This document shows positions 12,801 to 24,035 of a stretch of 64,000 nucleotides of DNA, one piece after another (the stretch's first letter is position 1; the number at the start of each line of letters is the position of its first letter). The position numbers and the translations under genes are program-made. The notes beneath the pieces are model-generated. The model made no database searches. It was not told the DNA's origin and saw only the letters and a program-made list of their open reading frames with translations. Origin of the DNA: Maylandia zebra (lineage: Eukaryota > Chordata > Actinopteri > Cichliformes > Cichlidae); contig NC_135172.1 of assembly GCF_041146795.1 (NCBI RefSeq), forward strand, positions 40,296,623 to 40,360,622. Reading direction: 5' to 3'.

Positions 12801-15800
12801 TCAGTGTCTACAATACCAGAAAAGAGTATATTGCATTAAACCTGGGATTTGTAGTCTTCTGTAGAGTGCCTGAACCTGTGGTGACTGTAAAATATCCAGT
12901 TATAGATTCCTGGTCAAGGTAAGTTGAATTAATAGAAGATGTAAGAAATTATGTTTTTCATTCATAAAAATTAGTGAGAAGGCTTTAAATTCCATTTAGC
13001 GCAAAACTAAAGTAGATTTTAAAATGTTGGCATTGAAGTAAATCTGTTGATTTTTAACAGCTAGAAGGTTTTTCATCAAAACCTGTTTCTCAGCCATTAC
13101 CTCATGTCTTTTTCCCTCCATCAGAGTCCGCACCAGAGCTGCTCACAGATGTTAAGCTCTTGACCGGCTCAACAGCTGAAATTGCCGCAGCTTCTGTTGG
13201 TGAGAAGGATCCGATGGAGACTGTCCAACAAACTGAAGGTGAAGGAAAGGGACACGAGGTGCTTGAAACAGAAGCTTTGGAAGAAGCCTCAGAGGCAGTG
13301 GCCAAGGAAGCATCTGAAGAGGGAGCAGTTGTAGAAGGTGAGGAGGAGGTGAAGTCTGGAGAGGGTGAGAAAAGTGCAGAAGATGCTCAGACTCCAGCTG
13401 CTGAAGAAGTGATAACGGAGGTGACATCTGCTCTGGCTGCAGCTGTGGACGAGGAGGCAGCGGCTGGATCTCATCCTGAAGAAACAACATCTCCAATGAC
13501 CACTGTGGACGAGGCAGAGGCTGAAGTTCGACCTGCTCCTGAGGAGGCCATCGCTGCTGAAGATGTTGCTCCTGCTGAGGAGGCCACAGTCACCAGTGAA
13601 GCTGCCCCACTGGATGAGATTTCACCAGCTGACCAGGCAGCAGCTGAAACACCTGCAGAGGAGACAGCTGAAGCTGCTGTCAGCACGACTCAGCTGGCAG
13701 CAGCCTCCGCTGGAGCGGACCTAAAGGTTCTTTCAGTTGTAGAAGCAGAGCCTACATCAGGAGCTCCTGTGCATGAGGAGAAACCCTGCCACTCCTGCCA
13801 CTCTGCTCCCTCAGCAGGAGAGGAGGTGGCGCCACCTGCTGCTGTAGGAGAGGAGTTGATCACTGATGGTGCTGTGGATACTTCACAAGAAGCCAAGGAT
13901 GCAGCCTCAGCACAAAGTAAGAATAAAAACCCTCCACTTAAACACTGTTTCGGCTGAAATTCTGCATCATCTGTAGTATGTCCCAACCCGGTCTGAGAAG
14001 CAAGGGATCAACAGTGTAGTGAAACTGTGAAGTGAGAATTATTTACCACTTCACAAAGTTAAAACAGTATTGAAAGTATTAATATCAAATTGTAGTTTTG
14101 AAACAAATAGGTTTTAGTTTTACCTCAAAATGCAAAAATCAGACAAAAACTAAAATCCTAGGTTTTAGTTTAGTTTAGTTCTGCTCGAACAAAACTGAAC
14201 AAACAAAAGACAAAGAGGAACCTGGAGTGCAGGATCTGTTGCTTTTAGCCTACTTTATCTTGTCAGGCAGCCAGTCCTGGGCATGCACACAGTGAATCGG
14301 TTAATTCATGATTTAACAAGAGGGGGCAATTACTTTGTCAGGTAATGTCAGGTTGGTTTGGATACCATTTTTCCTTAATAAATGTAAAAATATAAAATCT
14401 GTATTTCATTGGGTTATCCTTGTCTGATGATCTGAAACAAAACAAATCAAACAAAAAAAAACTAAGAAATCAAAAAGAGGAAAGATACTTTTTCACAGCA
14501 CTGTAAATATTGGCTGATCACACGGCACAATAATAATAATTGCAAAGACACAAAAACAGCAGTGATGGTATATGAAATCAATGGTGATGTCATCATTTTT
14601 ATTTGTATGTTTATGTAATATGTACATAAAAATAAGGATAAGTTGGTATGTTGACTTCATAGTTGTGTGACTTGAAGTGCAGCCACAGTGACACGGGGAG
14701 GAATTCAGTAGACTTACAGCTCTGTCTGGTGATATTTCTGTAGCACTTCCCTATCAAGTTGAACAAACAAGTTTTATCTTTTAGTATAAAAAGGTCTTGA
14801 ACTTAGTTTGTAGTGTGTATTAATATATTTGCACTTTACTGCTGTTTAAGGATCAGGGAAAAAGAGGAATTGTGACTATATGAAGAATAAAATATTGGGA
14901 AGTGAAACCCAAAACATCACACAAAAGAAAACAATTATCAAATTGTTAAAGTAAAACAGGAAACGGCCAAAAGGAAAGAACACTGAGACTAACACCAAAC
15001 AAGATGGCATAAAAAAGGAAACACAAGAGATCAGAGGAGCTCGTGCAGAAACAAAGAGAGAGGGAAACAATGAGGGCGCTAGAAACACGAGAACCAAAGC
15101 AGAGCTCCAAGGAATGAAGATCAAAAAATCAAAACAGGAATCCAAAAATTCAACAAACACAAAAATCAAATCTCAAAGAAAAAAAGAAACTAACAACACA
15201 ATCATTGGATAAATACAGGGAGTTATACTACGTTTAGATAAAGCTAAGATAAAAATAAAAAGAATCACCACAGGAAGGCAAAACCTCAGGTTCTCAGAGG
15301 TGAACAAGACCAAAGTTATGGCCATCAAAGCTGATGAACCTTCCCAGATGACCAAATACAACACATTATCAGTAAATAAATAAAGTAGTAGGTCACTCAC
15401 TGGTTCCCTAACGGCCTCCTTGCCACTCATTCGTGAAAACTTTGTGAACTCCCCCAAACGCTAAATGTATCCCTGTTCGAGTTTGCCCTCGAAAACAAGC
15501 AAGCAAAGACAGCAGTAAAGCCTTTCTTGTATTAGGCTCTGACCAGATGTATTTCTGCCTGTATCCACAGAGACAAAGGAGTCTAACTGGACTGTAAAAC
15601 GCTGCTCAGTCATGTAATTTTACAGTTAAGAAGGTAAAGCAGCACAGCTGTACACAGACCTAAAGAGAGCTAAATGGACAAATATGCACACATTTTAGCA
15701 GCTCACACTGTAACAGCTCCAGTGGGTCTCATAAACATTCACAGACACTTTTCTCTGCTTCAAATGTTAAAAGATAGTTCAAGCTGCACAGCTGTGAATT

Positions 15801-15961
15801 CAATATTTAAAATCCTATTTTTTAAACTGTAGAAAATGTGCACTGCAAAATCCTACAGTCATGTACACCGAGTGAATGCGTTTCTGTCTCCTTTAAGTTG
15901 AAGTTGTGCTTGTTTTCTTGCAGCCATGGAGGCGACGGTGGTGGTGATAGCCCAGTCGTGA
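3857..15961 (+). CDS. mgarp: Mgarp, mitochondria-localised glutamic-acid-rich protein (five coding exons)
   Basis: Coding exons: 3857-3929, 6850-6947, 8712-8784, 13125-13916, 15924-15961; 357 residues. All junctions are GT-AG and the phases (1,0,1,1) fit. Exon 1 encodes a basic N-terminus (MFCRRAWQRVGPLARRSF), a plausible mitochondrial targeting segment. Exon 2 gives a Gly/Ala-rich membrane helix (NMTYFVLCGGGLTAAVVY) followed across the junction by AYKTV; mammalian MGARP has a matching helix then YKTV. Exon 5 is a 264-residue Glu/Ala-rich tail. The last exon encodes MEATVVVIAQS and stop, resembling the mammalian ATVVVIKE motif. Known role: a mitochondrial-membrane protein that supports mitochondrial transport and steroidogenesis, induced by hypoxia and HIF-1. 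Neighbour elf2 lies downstream as in human. A second terminal exon exists at 11130-11539 (separate entry). Confidence 0.88.
3930..6849 (+). other. mgarp: mgarp intron 1
   Basis: About 2.9 kb between GTGAGT at 3930 and the acceptor at 6848-6849. AT-rich. I see no conserved coding segment in it. Confidence 0.6.
8798..8825 (+). repeat. Short CA microsatellite
   Basis: A run of CA dinucleotides with minor interruptions directly after the donor of mgarp exon 3. Confidence 0.8.
9070..9160 (+). repeat. Degraded dispersed repeat fragment
   Basis: Contains 'ggaaactcacacagccacag' and 'gagtgcaaactccccacag', which match a phrase common in fish genomes ('aaactcacgcaggcac', 'catgcaaactccacacag'). No coding signal; lies in mgarp intron 3. 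Confidence 0.4.
9675..10330 (-). mobile_element. Degenerate Tc1-like DNA transposon (minus strand), in mgarp intron 3
   Basis: On the minus strand an interrupted frame reads DWPAQSPDLNLIEHLWDE, the hallmark C-terminal motif of Tc1-family transposases that carries the last catalytic acidic region. The plus-strand text around 9760-10150 is recognisable as reverse-complement Tc1 coding sequence with many substitutions and deletions. One end is near 10310 ('gtgagtaaatacgtttgtcg'). No continuous frame long enough for a transposase remains, so it is a fossil. Confidence 0.75.
11130..11539 (+). CDS. mgarp: Alternative terminal coding exon of mgarp (Ala/Glu/Pro-rich tail)
   Basis: An acceptor AG at 11128-11129 follows a pyrimidine-rich tract. 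The first two bases complete the codon left open by exon 3 (phase 1), giving Ala, then 135 further residues very rich in Ala, Glu, Pro and Val, then TAA at 11537-11539. Spliced after exon 3 this makes a 217-residue isoform. An AATAAA lies at 12404-12409, so it can serve as a polyadenylated last exon. It cannot be used together with exon 5 because it ends in a stop. Composition mirrors exon 5, which suggests an internal exon duplication, but the order of residues differs. The fully open antisense frame here reflects the GCA/GCT-rich composition. Confidence 0.72.
12404..12409 (+). terminator. Polyadenylation signal for the short mgarp isoform
   Basis: AATAAA lies 865 bases after the TAA of the alternative terminal exon. 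The stretch between contains no other gene, so it reads as 3' UTR. Confidence 0.45.
14290..14510 (+). mobile_element. Terminal part of a DNA transposon, in mgarp intron
   Basis: The phrases 'gggggcaattactttgtcag', 'ttccttaataaatg' and terminal 'tactttttcacagcactgta' match the end of a Tc1-type teleost element. Only the non-coding end is visible here. Confidence 0.5.
14870..15470. repeat. Purine-rich non-coding stretch, likely repeat-derived
   Basis: Long runs of A-rich, pyrimidine-poor plus strand leave open frames on the minus strand (14876-15169 and 15173-15457). Their translations are low-complexity Phe/Leu/Ser strings with no domain. Similar A-rich text recurs at 16370-16900. Confidence 0.35.
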
Positions 15962-16369
15962 CGGGACAGACAGTGTGCCTTCCACAACACTCGCCTATCT
16001 GTCAACTAAGCCAGAGCGACCGGCAGAAAACAAAAAACATGAATAGAGGTAGTCGCAGGTGTAACCGACTCAAACGTCCTTTCTGAAATGTTATCAGAGT
16101 TGTCTTCTGTATTAGTGCTTGTGAGGTGATTCCTATCATGTCCTCTAGGTGCCACTGTTGCAAAACCTTTCATGATCAGCTGAGGCTTCTTTAAATCTTT
16201 CAGTAGGAAGTGGGTTACTGTAATACTGTGGTGTATTTTAGCACGGTGATAGACCACTTTTATAGACAATAAGTTTGCCAATGTGGACAAGAATTTTTAA
16301 TGGGAGTGTCACCTCAGTGTGATTTACCTGCTCATATCAGCTCACATACATATGATAACTTTATTTCAG

Positions 16370-16900
16370 AACCAGAGTTACAAAGTTCTTCAAAATATTT
16401 ACAAAAACCAATCTTAAAACAGAAGAAAGTTTATAAAATGAGAACTGCACAAATAGATTTATAAAGGCGAGGAAAAGCATCAGATTCAATAACAGATAAC
16501 AAAATTCAAAAGAGCAAATACACAGAGAACTAAAGAGGAAAACTACAGACAATGAAGTGTAGAGTAGGGGCACCTTCAGAATTTTTTTCCATAGGGGTGG
16601 CCATGTGGGGGCCACTAAAAATATTGGGAATTTCCAGTTTTATTATGCTGTTGTCAAATATTGGTTACTTAAAAAAATGAGAAGAGAAGAGAAGAAAAGG
16701 GCAGGACTATTTATACACCTGGGGCTAACCAGTTTTGTGTTACTCTAACGAAATGGTACTAAAACAGGAGAATGAGACACAGGTGAAAGTAATCAGGATA
16801 TTCAGACAGATGAGTAAAACCCAAAACAAACTAACAAAATAAAATAAAAAACAATCCACAAGACAGGAAGAAACACTGAGCATGTGAGAAATCCATCTAT
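16370..16900. repeat. A-rich dispersed repeat stretch downstream of mgarp
   Basis: Contains 'cacaggtgaaagtaatcagg' and 'acaggaagaaacactgagc', phrases typical of a widespread teleost repeat. Minus-strand open frames here are by-products of composition. Confidence 0.35.
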
Positions 16901-16959
16901 CGATCCATTCAAGTATGAGTTATTGTGCTTGTTGTTACAGGCTGTTCAGTTCTTTTGCA

Positions 16960-17914
16960 ACACAGTGAGAGCTTGGTCCATATTGCCAATAATACGGTAT
17001 GTTTTGTTTTGGGTTTTTTTGCCTGTCCCATTTGGTTCTTTAGCCGTCAGAATTGTTGTCTGAAGACCAACAAGGATACCCAATGGATTTACTTTGCCAA
17101 ATGGATCATCGTGGCATTGCCGTATTGGTCCATTTGATCGACCTTTGTTTTTATTATTTATTTTATTTTCAGTTGTTACAGACGGGACAGACATGAGTGA
17201 GGGATAGGAAAGGGAGAAAGAAAGAGGAAGGAAAAGAAAAACAGAAGAGGAGAGGGACAGTGAGAAAGGGAAAAAAATCTCCTGGATCACCTGTTGAGAG
17301 AGAAAGAATAGAAAACAAGCCAAAAAAACAAAAAAACAAAGCAACATACTAAACACAACACCATCGCATTAATCTAGCTAAGTGTAAACAGCAGTAAATA
17401 CTAAATATTAAATTTTGTTGTGCAGCACGCAGGACAGACAGCGCACAATGTGCTTTGAAGTAGCAGCCAAGAAAGGTGTAATTTAAGTCTACGAACAGTG
17501 AACACGCGTGTGCACACCTGTGTGGATCAGCGCGCTTGTATTCAAATGGTTTCCCCATGTAATGGTCTGCAAGAGGATGTAGAGAGCCATAGCCCCGTCC
17601 CCCAGGGCATGAAGCAGGCATGGAGGAGATCCAGGCCCCAGACATCCAGAGGCCCCAGAGTGCGAGTGATAGGTTTGTAGCTTGAACCCATCCGCTGGAA
17701 CGTTGGAGACAATATAATTACACTGCAAAGCAAGACACGAAGTAGGCAAAGTTCTTCATGTTTCTCGTGCACGGGAGAGACCGGACAGGCGCCGTTCCTT
17801 CGCTTGACCCCAGTTGCTCTCTCTCCCGTAACACTGCTCTTTTATTGAGGTTACATGAATATGCATAGGGTCATTAACATATAACATCTCACATAGGTAT
17901 ACATGTAAACAAAG

Positions 17915-17990
<76 letters not shown>

Positions 17991-18500
17991 CCCCATAAAC
18001 GACTTCCTTAACCTGCTGGTCTGGAAAATCCAACAGTTCATCTAAACACAAAAGCACTTAGACTAGAACAGACGTAGCTACGTTAATCCTACCATAAAAC
18101 AATAAAACAAGGTACGACCTCTCCATGCTCCTAGGATGTAGGTGTGCATTCCAGTGTGGAATACACACCAAGCCTTTGCAGCCTGCTAAAGATCACAGTC
18201 CTATCACAACACAATTGATTATACACCTCTAAGCATATATGGTTAAATATTTCTAAGCATAAATGACAATCAACAATACAAAACCTAACAGCGAGAGCCC
18301 AAGGAGGCCCACCGGAGGGGTATCCGTGCCACCCTCATGGGAAGGGCTGAGGATCCCCGACGAGGCGCCACCCAGTAGCCACCGAGCAGAAGCTAGAGGG
18401 GGCTGCACCGGCGTGCCCGCCGGCTCTGCCGGCAGCCAGCTGTGCCAGAGTGAACCGAGCCGCAGGCCCAGAGGCCGGAGGCCCGAGGGCCCCCCGCACC
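16960..18500. repeat. Composite dispersed repeat with GC-rich tail and internal GT microsatellite
   Basis: The stretch from 16960 has a purine-rich block (17190-17340), a GC-richer block (17560-17680) with 'gcatgaagcaggcatggag', then AT-rich sequence with a GT run, then a strongly GC-rich block (18290-18500). Base composition shifts sharply against the AT-rich surroundings. I read it as one repeat family interrupted by a later insertion of about 500 bases (roughly 17770-18270). No coding gene is supported. Confidence 0.4.
17921..17989 (+). repeat. GT microsatellite, 69 bp, uninterrupted
   Basis: About 34 perfect GT units. Likely highly polymorphic. Confidence 0.97.
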
Positions 18501-18626
18501 CGGGGTATGTTGGATTTAGTCCTGATCGCAGTTTGACAGCCAGTGCTGTCCTCTGTCTGGGATTCCTAATTTTTATGGACAGGATTTCTGTGTGTAGGCA
18601 AGTAGTCTCCAGTTTTGTGGCCGCTT

Positions 18627-18700
18627 GATCTCAAGTGCTTTGAGTGCTCAAGCAGAGTAGAAAAGTGCTATATAAGAATCAGTCTATTTGCCATCTCATA
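18627..18700 (-). mobile_element. Small MITE-like fragment nested in the LINE
   Basis: On the minus strand it reads 'aatagactgattcttatata' then 'gcacttttctactctgcttg', the same family as the fragment at 46565-46660. It sits exactly where the LINE reading breaks. Confidence 0.5.
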
Positions 18701-19400
18701 TCTGTTTTTATGGATGCTGTGGTTCTGTTGGCTTCATCAGGTGACAACCTCCAGCTCGCACTGGGGTGGTTCGCAGCTGAGTTTGAAGCAATGAGAATGA
18801 AAATGATCTCCTCTGAGCCTGGGTGGAGTGCTCACTCTGGGTGAGAGATGAGTTGTTGTGCCAAGTGAAAAAGTTTAAGTATCTCGGGGTCTTGTTCACA
18901 AGTGAAACGAACAGGAGACTGACAAACAGATCAGTGTTGCATCTGCAGTGTGGACACTGTACCGGTCTGTTGTGGTGAAGAAAGAGCTGAGCATGAAAAT
19001 AAAGCTGTCCATTTACCAGTTACCAACCTTACCTATGGTCACAAGCTCAAGGTAGTGAATACAATGATGTAATCTCAAATACAAGTAATGGAAATTCCTC
19101 TAACTTAGAAATAGGGTGAAGAGCTCAGTCATTTATGAGTGTCTTAGATTAGAGCCGCTACCTCTCAGCATCGAAAGGAGCCAGCTGAAGTGATTCAAGC
19201 ATCTGACTACGATACTTCCTGGGTGCCCTCTGGGTGAGGGCAGACCCAGCACACGCTGGAGAGATTATATCGCTCAGCTGGCTTGGACACATCTTGCTGT
19301 CGCCATAAATAAGGTGGAGGAGGTGCCTGGGTAGAGGGAGGTCTGGGCTTCTCTGCGTAAGCTGCTCCCCCACGATCCAAACCCAGATAAGTGGCAGAGG

Positions 19401-19423
19401 ATGGATGGATGGATGGATGGATG
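19401..19423 (+). repeat. GGAT tetranucleotide tail of the LINE
   Basis: About five to six GGAT units terminate the LINE remnant, as simple repeats often do at the 3' ends of non-LTR elements. Confidence 0.85.
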
Positions 19424-20289
19424 ACAATCTTTTTCTCATAATACAAAGGCAGGTACTTACATGACTGTCTTATTATCCATACATATCAGAATTTTCTAGG
19501 TTTTAGTCTTCCTCTACAACTGCAATAAAAAAAATAAGTGGGGTTTAATTTACTCAAAGGAAAAAAGAATTTTGTTTGTCAAATGGCAGAAAAATATTGT
19601 TGTTATTTATATTTTAGCTCCTGCAACAAAAGTTTGCTTTAAGTGGTTTAAATGTTAAGTATGTGAACATCAGTGCTTCCAGTTATGTAAGATTGACACA
19701 AAAGCTTTATTTTACATACAGAAATAAATGTGTTATTGATGCACTTTTCCTTCTTTTCTGATACCACTAGCACCTAAAATAGTTTAGAAAAAAGTGTTGA
19801 AAGGTCAAACACAGACACATATACACACATACGGAGGTGAAAAATACCTGAAGCAAGAAAATATCCGGTAAACACATTTCCACATCCATACCAACACCTG
19901 TCTATACTTACACAAATCTCCATTTATGTGCAGACTGGGTAAGAGAATAAGAGAAAATGATTGTAGATATATAGATTGAAACTTTGTTTAATATATCTGC
20001 ATATTAAACAGTAACTTTAATTAGCTTGTAATTAGCAAATTGCTCTGCAAATGACTTCTCTGTTGTCTGATAATGTACTCAAATTTTAAATAAAGTGAAT
20101 TAATAACTAATGAGATTACATGTTTTTGAGCATTTGTCTGTTCTTTTTTATCTTTTTGGAATAACTTGGTCAAAAGCAAACAGAAGAAGGATAAATATGT
20201 GCCCCCTTAGCTAAAGTTTGTGGTGCAGAACAGGTCGATCTGTTGTCAGATAATTGCATTTCTCTAATAAAAACACTTAAAAGAATAAT

Positions 20290-20960
20290 TTAGAGACTAG
20301 ACAATTTACTGACAAGCAGTTTCATGGCCAGGTGAGACCTGTTACCTCATTATTTCATGAAAAATAAGCAGATACAAGATCTGGAGTTGATTCCATGTTG
20401 TGTTGTTGAACTTAGTAGCTGTTCACTGGAATTCCCATCAGCCACCATTAAGTTGAATACCAAAAAACCTAAAAACTTTAGAAGTGCCTAACTCTACAGT
20501 CCACTATATTCTTAGAAAAGGAGGATTATTGTTATTGCTGAGCACTGGCCAGTTCAACAATAACAAAAGGCCATGAAGACCACAGAAGACATCTAAGGTG
20601 GGCGATTGCTGAATTCTTTCCTTGGTTAAGAAAAACATATCGAGTCAAAGTCTACAATCAAGAGATACATTAATGTACCTGAGACAAAATTAGACTTTAC
20701 AAGAAAACACCTAAAAGAGCCTGCTTAGTTCGGGGGGGTCAAAGGTGGAAAGCACGATCCAGTGCAAATGGATAATGACCCAAAGCAAAGTGCAAAAGCA
20801 ACAAAAAAAGATATTCTTCAGTTTTCAAGTACTGATCTCATGTTCTCTATGCAAACAGAGCATGCTTTTCATTTGCTGAAGACAAACCCGAAGGCAGAGA
20901 GATCCACAAACAAGCATCTGATGAGAGGAAACAGCATTTGGTCTGCACTTTAGTCACGTG
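20290..20960 (+). mobile_element. Degenerate Tc1-like transposon (plus strand)
   Basis: Plus-strand frames give DNDPKQSAKATKKDILQFSS, then after frame damage EHAFHLLKTNPKAERSTNKH. These are the catalytic DNDPKH and EHAFHLLK stretches of a Tc1-family transposase. Upstream text to about 20290 is the rest of the broken gene. No intact frame exceeds about 60 codons. Confidence 0.75.
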
Positions 20961-21048
20961 TGGACTGTTTGATTTAAAACCCACTGTGTACAGCTGTAAA
21001 GAATGACTCTTTAATTGTTGGTGGGCTGGGATTGTTTATGATACGGCG

Positions 21049-21056
21049 TGACGTCA
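21049..21056. promoter_or_regulatory. Full CRE palindrome at the elf2 upstream promoter
   Basis: TGACGTCA lies immediately before the CpG-rich segment taken as elf2 noncoding exon 1. It is a consensus CREB/ATF site; function here is inferred from position. Confidence 0.45.
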
Positions 21057-21059
21057 CTA

Positions 21060-21411
21060 GTGTCACTTGCCTGAACAAGCAGAGAGTAAACTGACTGAGC
21101 CAGTCTCCATGAGCCTCTGCAGACTCGACCGACCGTTTCGCAGCTCACTCACGGACCCGCATTTACACCCCAGAATCGCGGATAACTTGATTCTGGTCGG
21201 CCGGGAGGATCCGGGAGGTCTCCTCCTCCCTCTCCTCACCATGAAGGCGACCAGCTAACGCTAGCCGAGCAGTGTCCGCTAACAGCGGGACTCCTCCGGG
21301 CTGACAGTTTACAGCAGCGGCGGGTTCAGAGGAGGAGGAGGAGGTTAGCACCCAGCTAACCACACACTGCTGCCTGTGAGCCGATCAGGAGCTGAAAGGA
21401 AGGATTAGACG
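21060..21411 (+). promoter_or_regulatory. elf2: CpG-rich promoter and probable noncoding first exon of elf2 (ELF2A form)
   Basis: CpG density rises abruptly over 21060-21420. A strong donor, GTGAGT, begins at 21412. No in-frame start leads into elf2, so the exon would be 5' UTR spliced to the coding exon at 27856. The TSS itself cannot be placed from sequence. Confidence 0.5.
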
Positions 21412-22489
21412 GTGAGTGAGCTCTGTAGCAGCGTTAGCCACATGGTTTGTTGTTATCCTCTGTTTACTTGCTTTTCTTTCATTGCTAACTTAGCTAGCTA
21501 GCGTTAGCGAAGTTAATGCTCCACATTCAGTTTCTGCTCGGGGCTCTCAAAGAGATTTGGGCGTTACATGCTGAATTGAGTAGACTATTAGTTCAGGGAG
21601 GTATCATTTCAATAACAGATTCCCTCCTGTGGGCTGCTCTTTATGTCCAACATAGTCTTTGACTCCAGGTTAGGGTGAGCAGGTGTCCCAGTTTGTATGG
21701 GACTGCACAGCACCTTCAGCCTTAGTCCAGTTGACATGTTTAAGTTATTGTGTTACAATGAGAGAATAATTGATAGACACCAGCGTAAACCCCCCAACTT
21801 TAGCAAGAGTCATTTATATGTATGAGAAGCTGTAAAAATTGGATAAAAAATTAAATGCAGTATATTTATAACTTTTATAGATCTACACACCAACACGTTG
21901 TCTTTATGAGGTTTTAATTTGCTTTCGGAAAGGCATCAGACAATAACACAAAATACAGCAGCTGTTTGTTTTTAAAGTTATATACGCTGTTGATATCAGT
22001 AATTTCTTTGACATTTAGTTTGTCGGGATCTGGTAACTACTGCATGCATGTAACATATAAACCTGTGTTGACAGAATAGTGTCAACACAGGTGAGTGTGC
22101 GGGTTGAGAGGTAGATTTGCATTATGATGTTATAACAGGTGTTGTGGTCAGAAGTAGGTCATTGTTGCTCATGTATTTATTCTTTTCCCCCCTCATTTCC
22201 TGTTAGAAAATGTGATTAGCTGAAAATGGAAAGATTTCCTCTACACGCTGTAATGCATTTTGCCATCAATGTTGTTAATTAATTTTATGTAGGCCCTACA
22301 AATATCCTGAATAGGAAATGTAATGACACAACTAAGTGGTGGGGGAGGGCTTGCTGGGGGGGAAGAGAGTATTGCTTTACAATACTTAAATAAATAAATA
22401 CGATAATATAAAATATTATAATAATAAACACTTGTTGCAGATTTTCTTAAATCTTTGTCGCACATCATTTTTCTGCAACAGTTCTTGGA

Positions 22490-22580
22490 CAGATGGGACA
22501 AAAATGAAACCAACACTAAAACCTCATTGCAGTTGTGAAGCATGGTGGAGGCAGCATCATGGTTTCAGAGATCTGTCTTG
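22490..22580 (+). mobile_element. Tc1-type transposon scrap
   Basis: The text 'aagcatggtggaggcagcat' followed by 'catggtttc' is a relic of the KHGGGSIM-type motif of Tc1 transposases. Too short to classify further. Confidence 0.45.
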
Positions 22581-23983
22581 TGAGTGAATGAGTAGATAAA
22601 TTAACCTTGTGATGATTGAACAAACTGTGTAGAAAAATAGCCAATATAATAGTGTGCATTATAAGGTTGATTTATGTGTGGCTTATATGGGATTTATTTA
22701 TTTATTTTAAATGTATCTCTGGCCTGATTCAGCACGTGCCCCCCTGCTGGTGCATGTATCAGCTTAACGTCCTGATGTTAATCTGAGACTCTGAGGAATG
22801 ACCTGCGAAGGGTTAAAGATATCCCGACTGTTCTTAGGGCTCCTGAGATGATCTGAGATCATTTGTATGGGTAATTATTACATTAGTATTAACAAAGAGT
22901 TCACACTCTTTCTCGCAGTTGTGTGCGTTGGTGTGTGGAGGTATTTACAGTTTGATTGTGTGGGGCAAAGGACCTATTTAAATGCTGCAGGCTGGGAGTG
23001 TCCACTCTTTGTGCTCGTTCATCATTAACCAGACACCATGTCCTGCAGTGCGAGTCAACAGTTGAACTGTGTGGTCTGAAGGTTTCACAAATGTTCTCCA
23101 CTGCAAACATGGACCCTGGGTCCAAGGGGTTGGTTGCCACAGAAGATGATGTATGATGGGATACAAGAGAGGTGTGCAAGTTTAAATCACAAAAGGTTGC
23201 ACTTGTTGTGTGTGTCTTTATATTTTGGGCTTGTGTGACTGTGGCCGAAATTATGCTCATTATTATTTAATGTTATAACTTGATTTTTGGGACATCGTGC
23301 ACTTGCTCTTGCTCCTTACTACACTTGAAACCAAAGTGTTTCCAAAGAGATGAAGTCATTTTACTTCATCTGAAGCTCCAACAGCCTGTAGAGGGAGTGA
23401 ATTTGGGGTTTCAGAGAAGAGTGAAAATGCTTCAGCCTAAAGAAACAAGAGTGACAGCATAAAAGGAACAATTTTCATCTGAATTATTATGTTCTTATAG
23501 TTGTTCAAAGCCATATATATGTAGCTGATGAGTTTTCTGAATCACATGCATTATTCAATTTGCACAGAGGATACAAATAAACAATGCATTTCTAAACTGC
23601 TAATTCCATCTCATTTATACATTGTATTGTGATAAATATCTCTGTAATAATTGTGTCATTTAATCCTTCTAATATTCATAAAAGGCAGTTTTAAGTAGTT
23701 TTAAAATGAAAGTTGAAACAAGTTAAACTTGAGTTAAATATTTGATTAGTCTGTCAGAAATTCAGATGAATTATTTATTTATTTTTATCTGTTTTTATGT
23801 GTTATTTTTTTTTATTGAGTTGGCCTCATTCACTACATTGAGTCACTGGACTCTACTCTGTTTGTGCAGGTTGGAGACTTTTGGAGTGTTTTTAATGGAT
23901 TGTCTGACTGATATTATAGTTTGATGTGACGTATAGATCATCTGAGAAGCTTGTCTTTAGTTCTTTTTAGTTGGCAAATAATT

Positions 23984-23986
<3 letters not shown>

Positions 23987-24034
<48 letters not shown>
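23987..24034 (+). repeat. GT microsatellite, 48 bp
   Basis: Perfect GT repeat of about 24 units in elf2 intron 1. Confidence 0.97.

Positions 24035-24035
<1 letters not shown>

Larger units (their letters stand above)
18507..19423 (+). mobile_element. 3' remnant of a non-LTR retrotransposon (LINE), interrupted by a second element
   Basis: Conceptual plus-strand frames show reverse-transcriptase fragments in order: GFSPDRSLTAS and FMDRIS (18507-18595), VVLLASSGDNLQLALGWFAA (about 18720-18780), KYLGV-type text (18878-18890), YRSVVVKKELSMKIKLSIYQ (about 18960-19020), IERSQLK (about 19170-19190), STRWRDYIAQLAW (19245-19285) and WASL (about 19350), ending in a GGAT tail. Frameshifts and stops break it repeatedly. 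Bases about 18627-18700 belong to a different repeat, which has replaced the part that should encode the FADD active-site motif. Dead element. Confidence 0.8.

Noticed and set aside
13471-13986. Antisense frames opposite mgarp exon 5
   Set aside because: Same compositional cause as above; no splice or domain support.
14876-15457. Two minus-strand frames of about 95 codons
   Set aside because: Low-complexity Phe/Leu/Val translations in A-rich repeat-like DNA, no motif.
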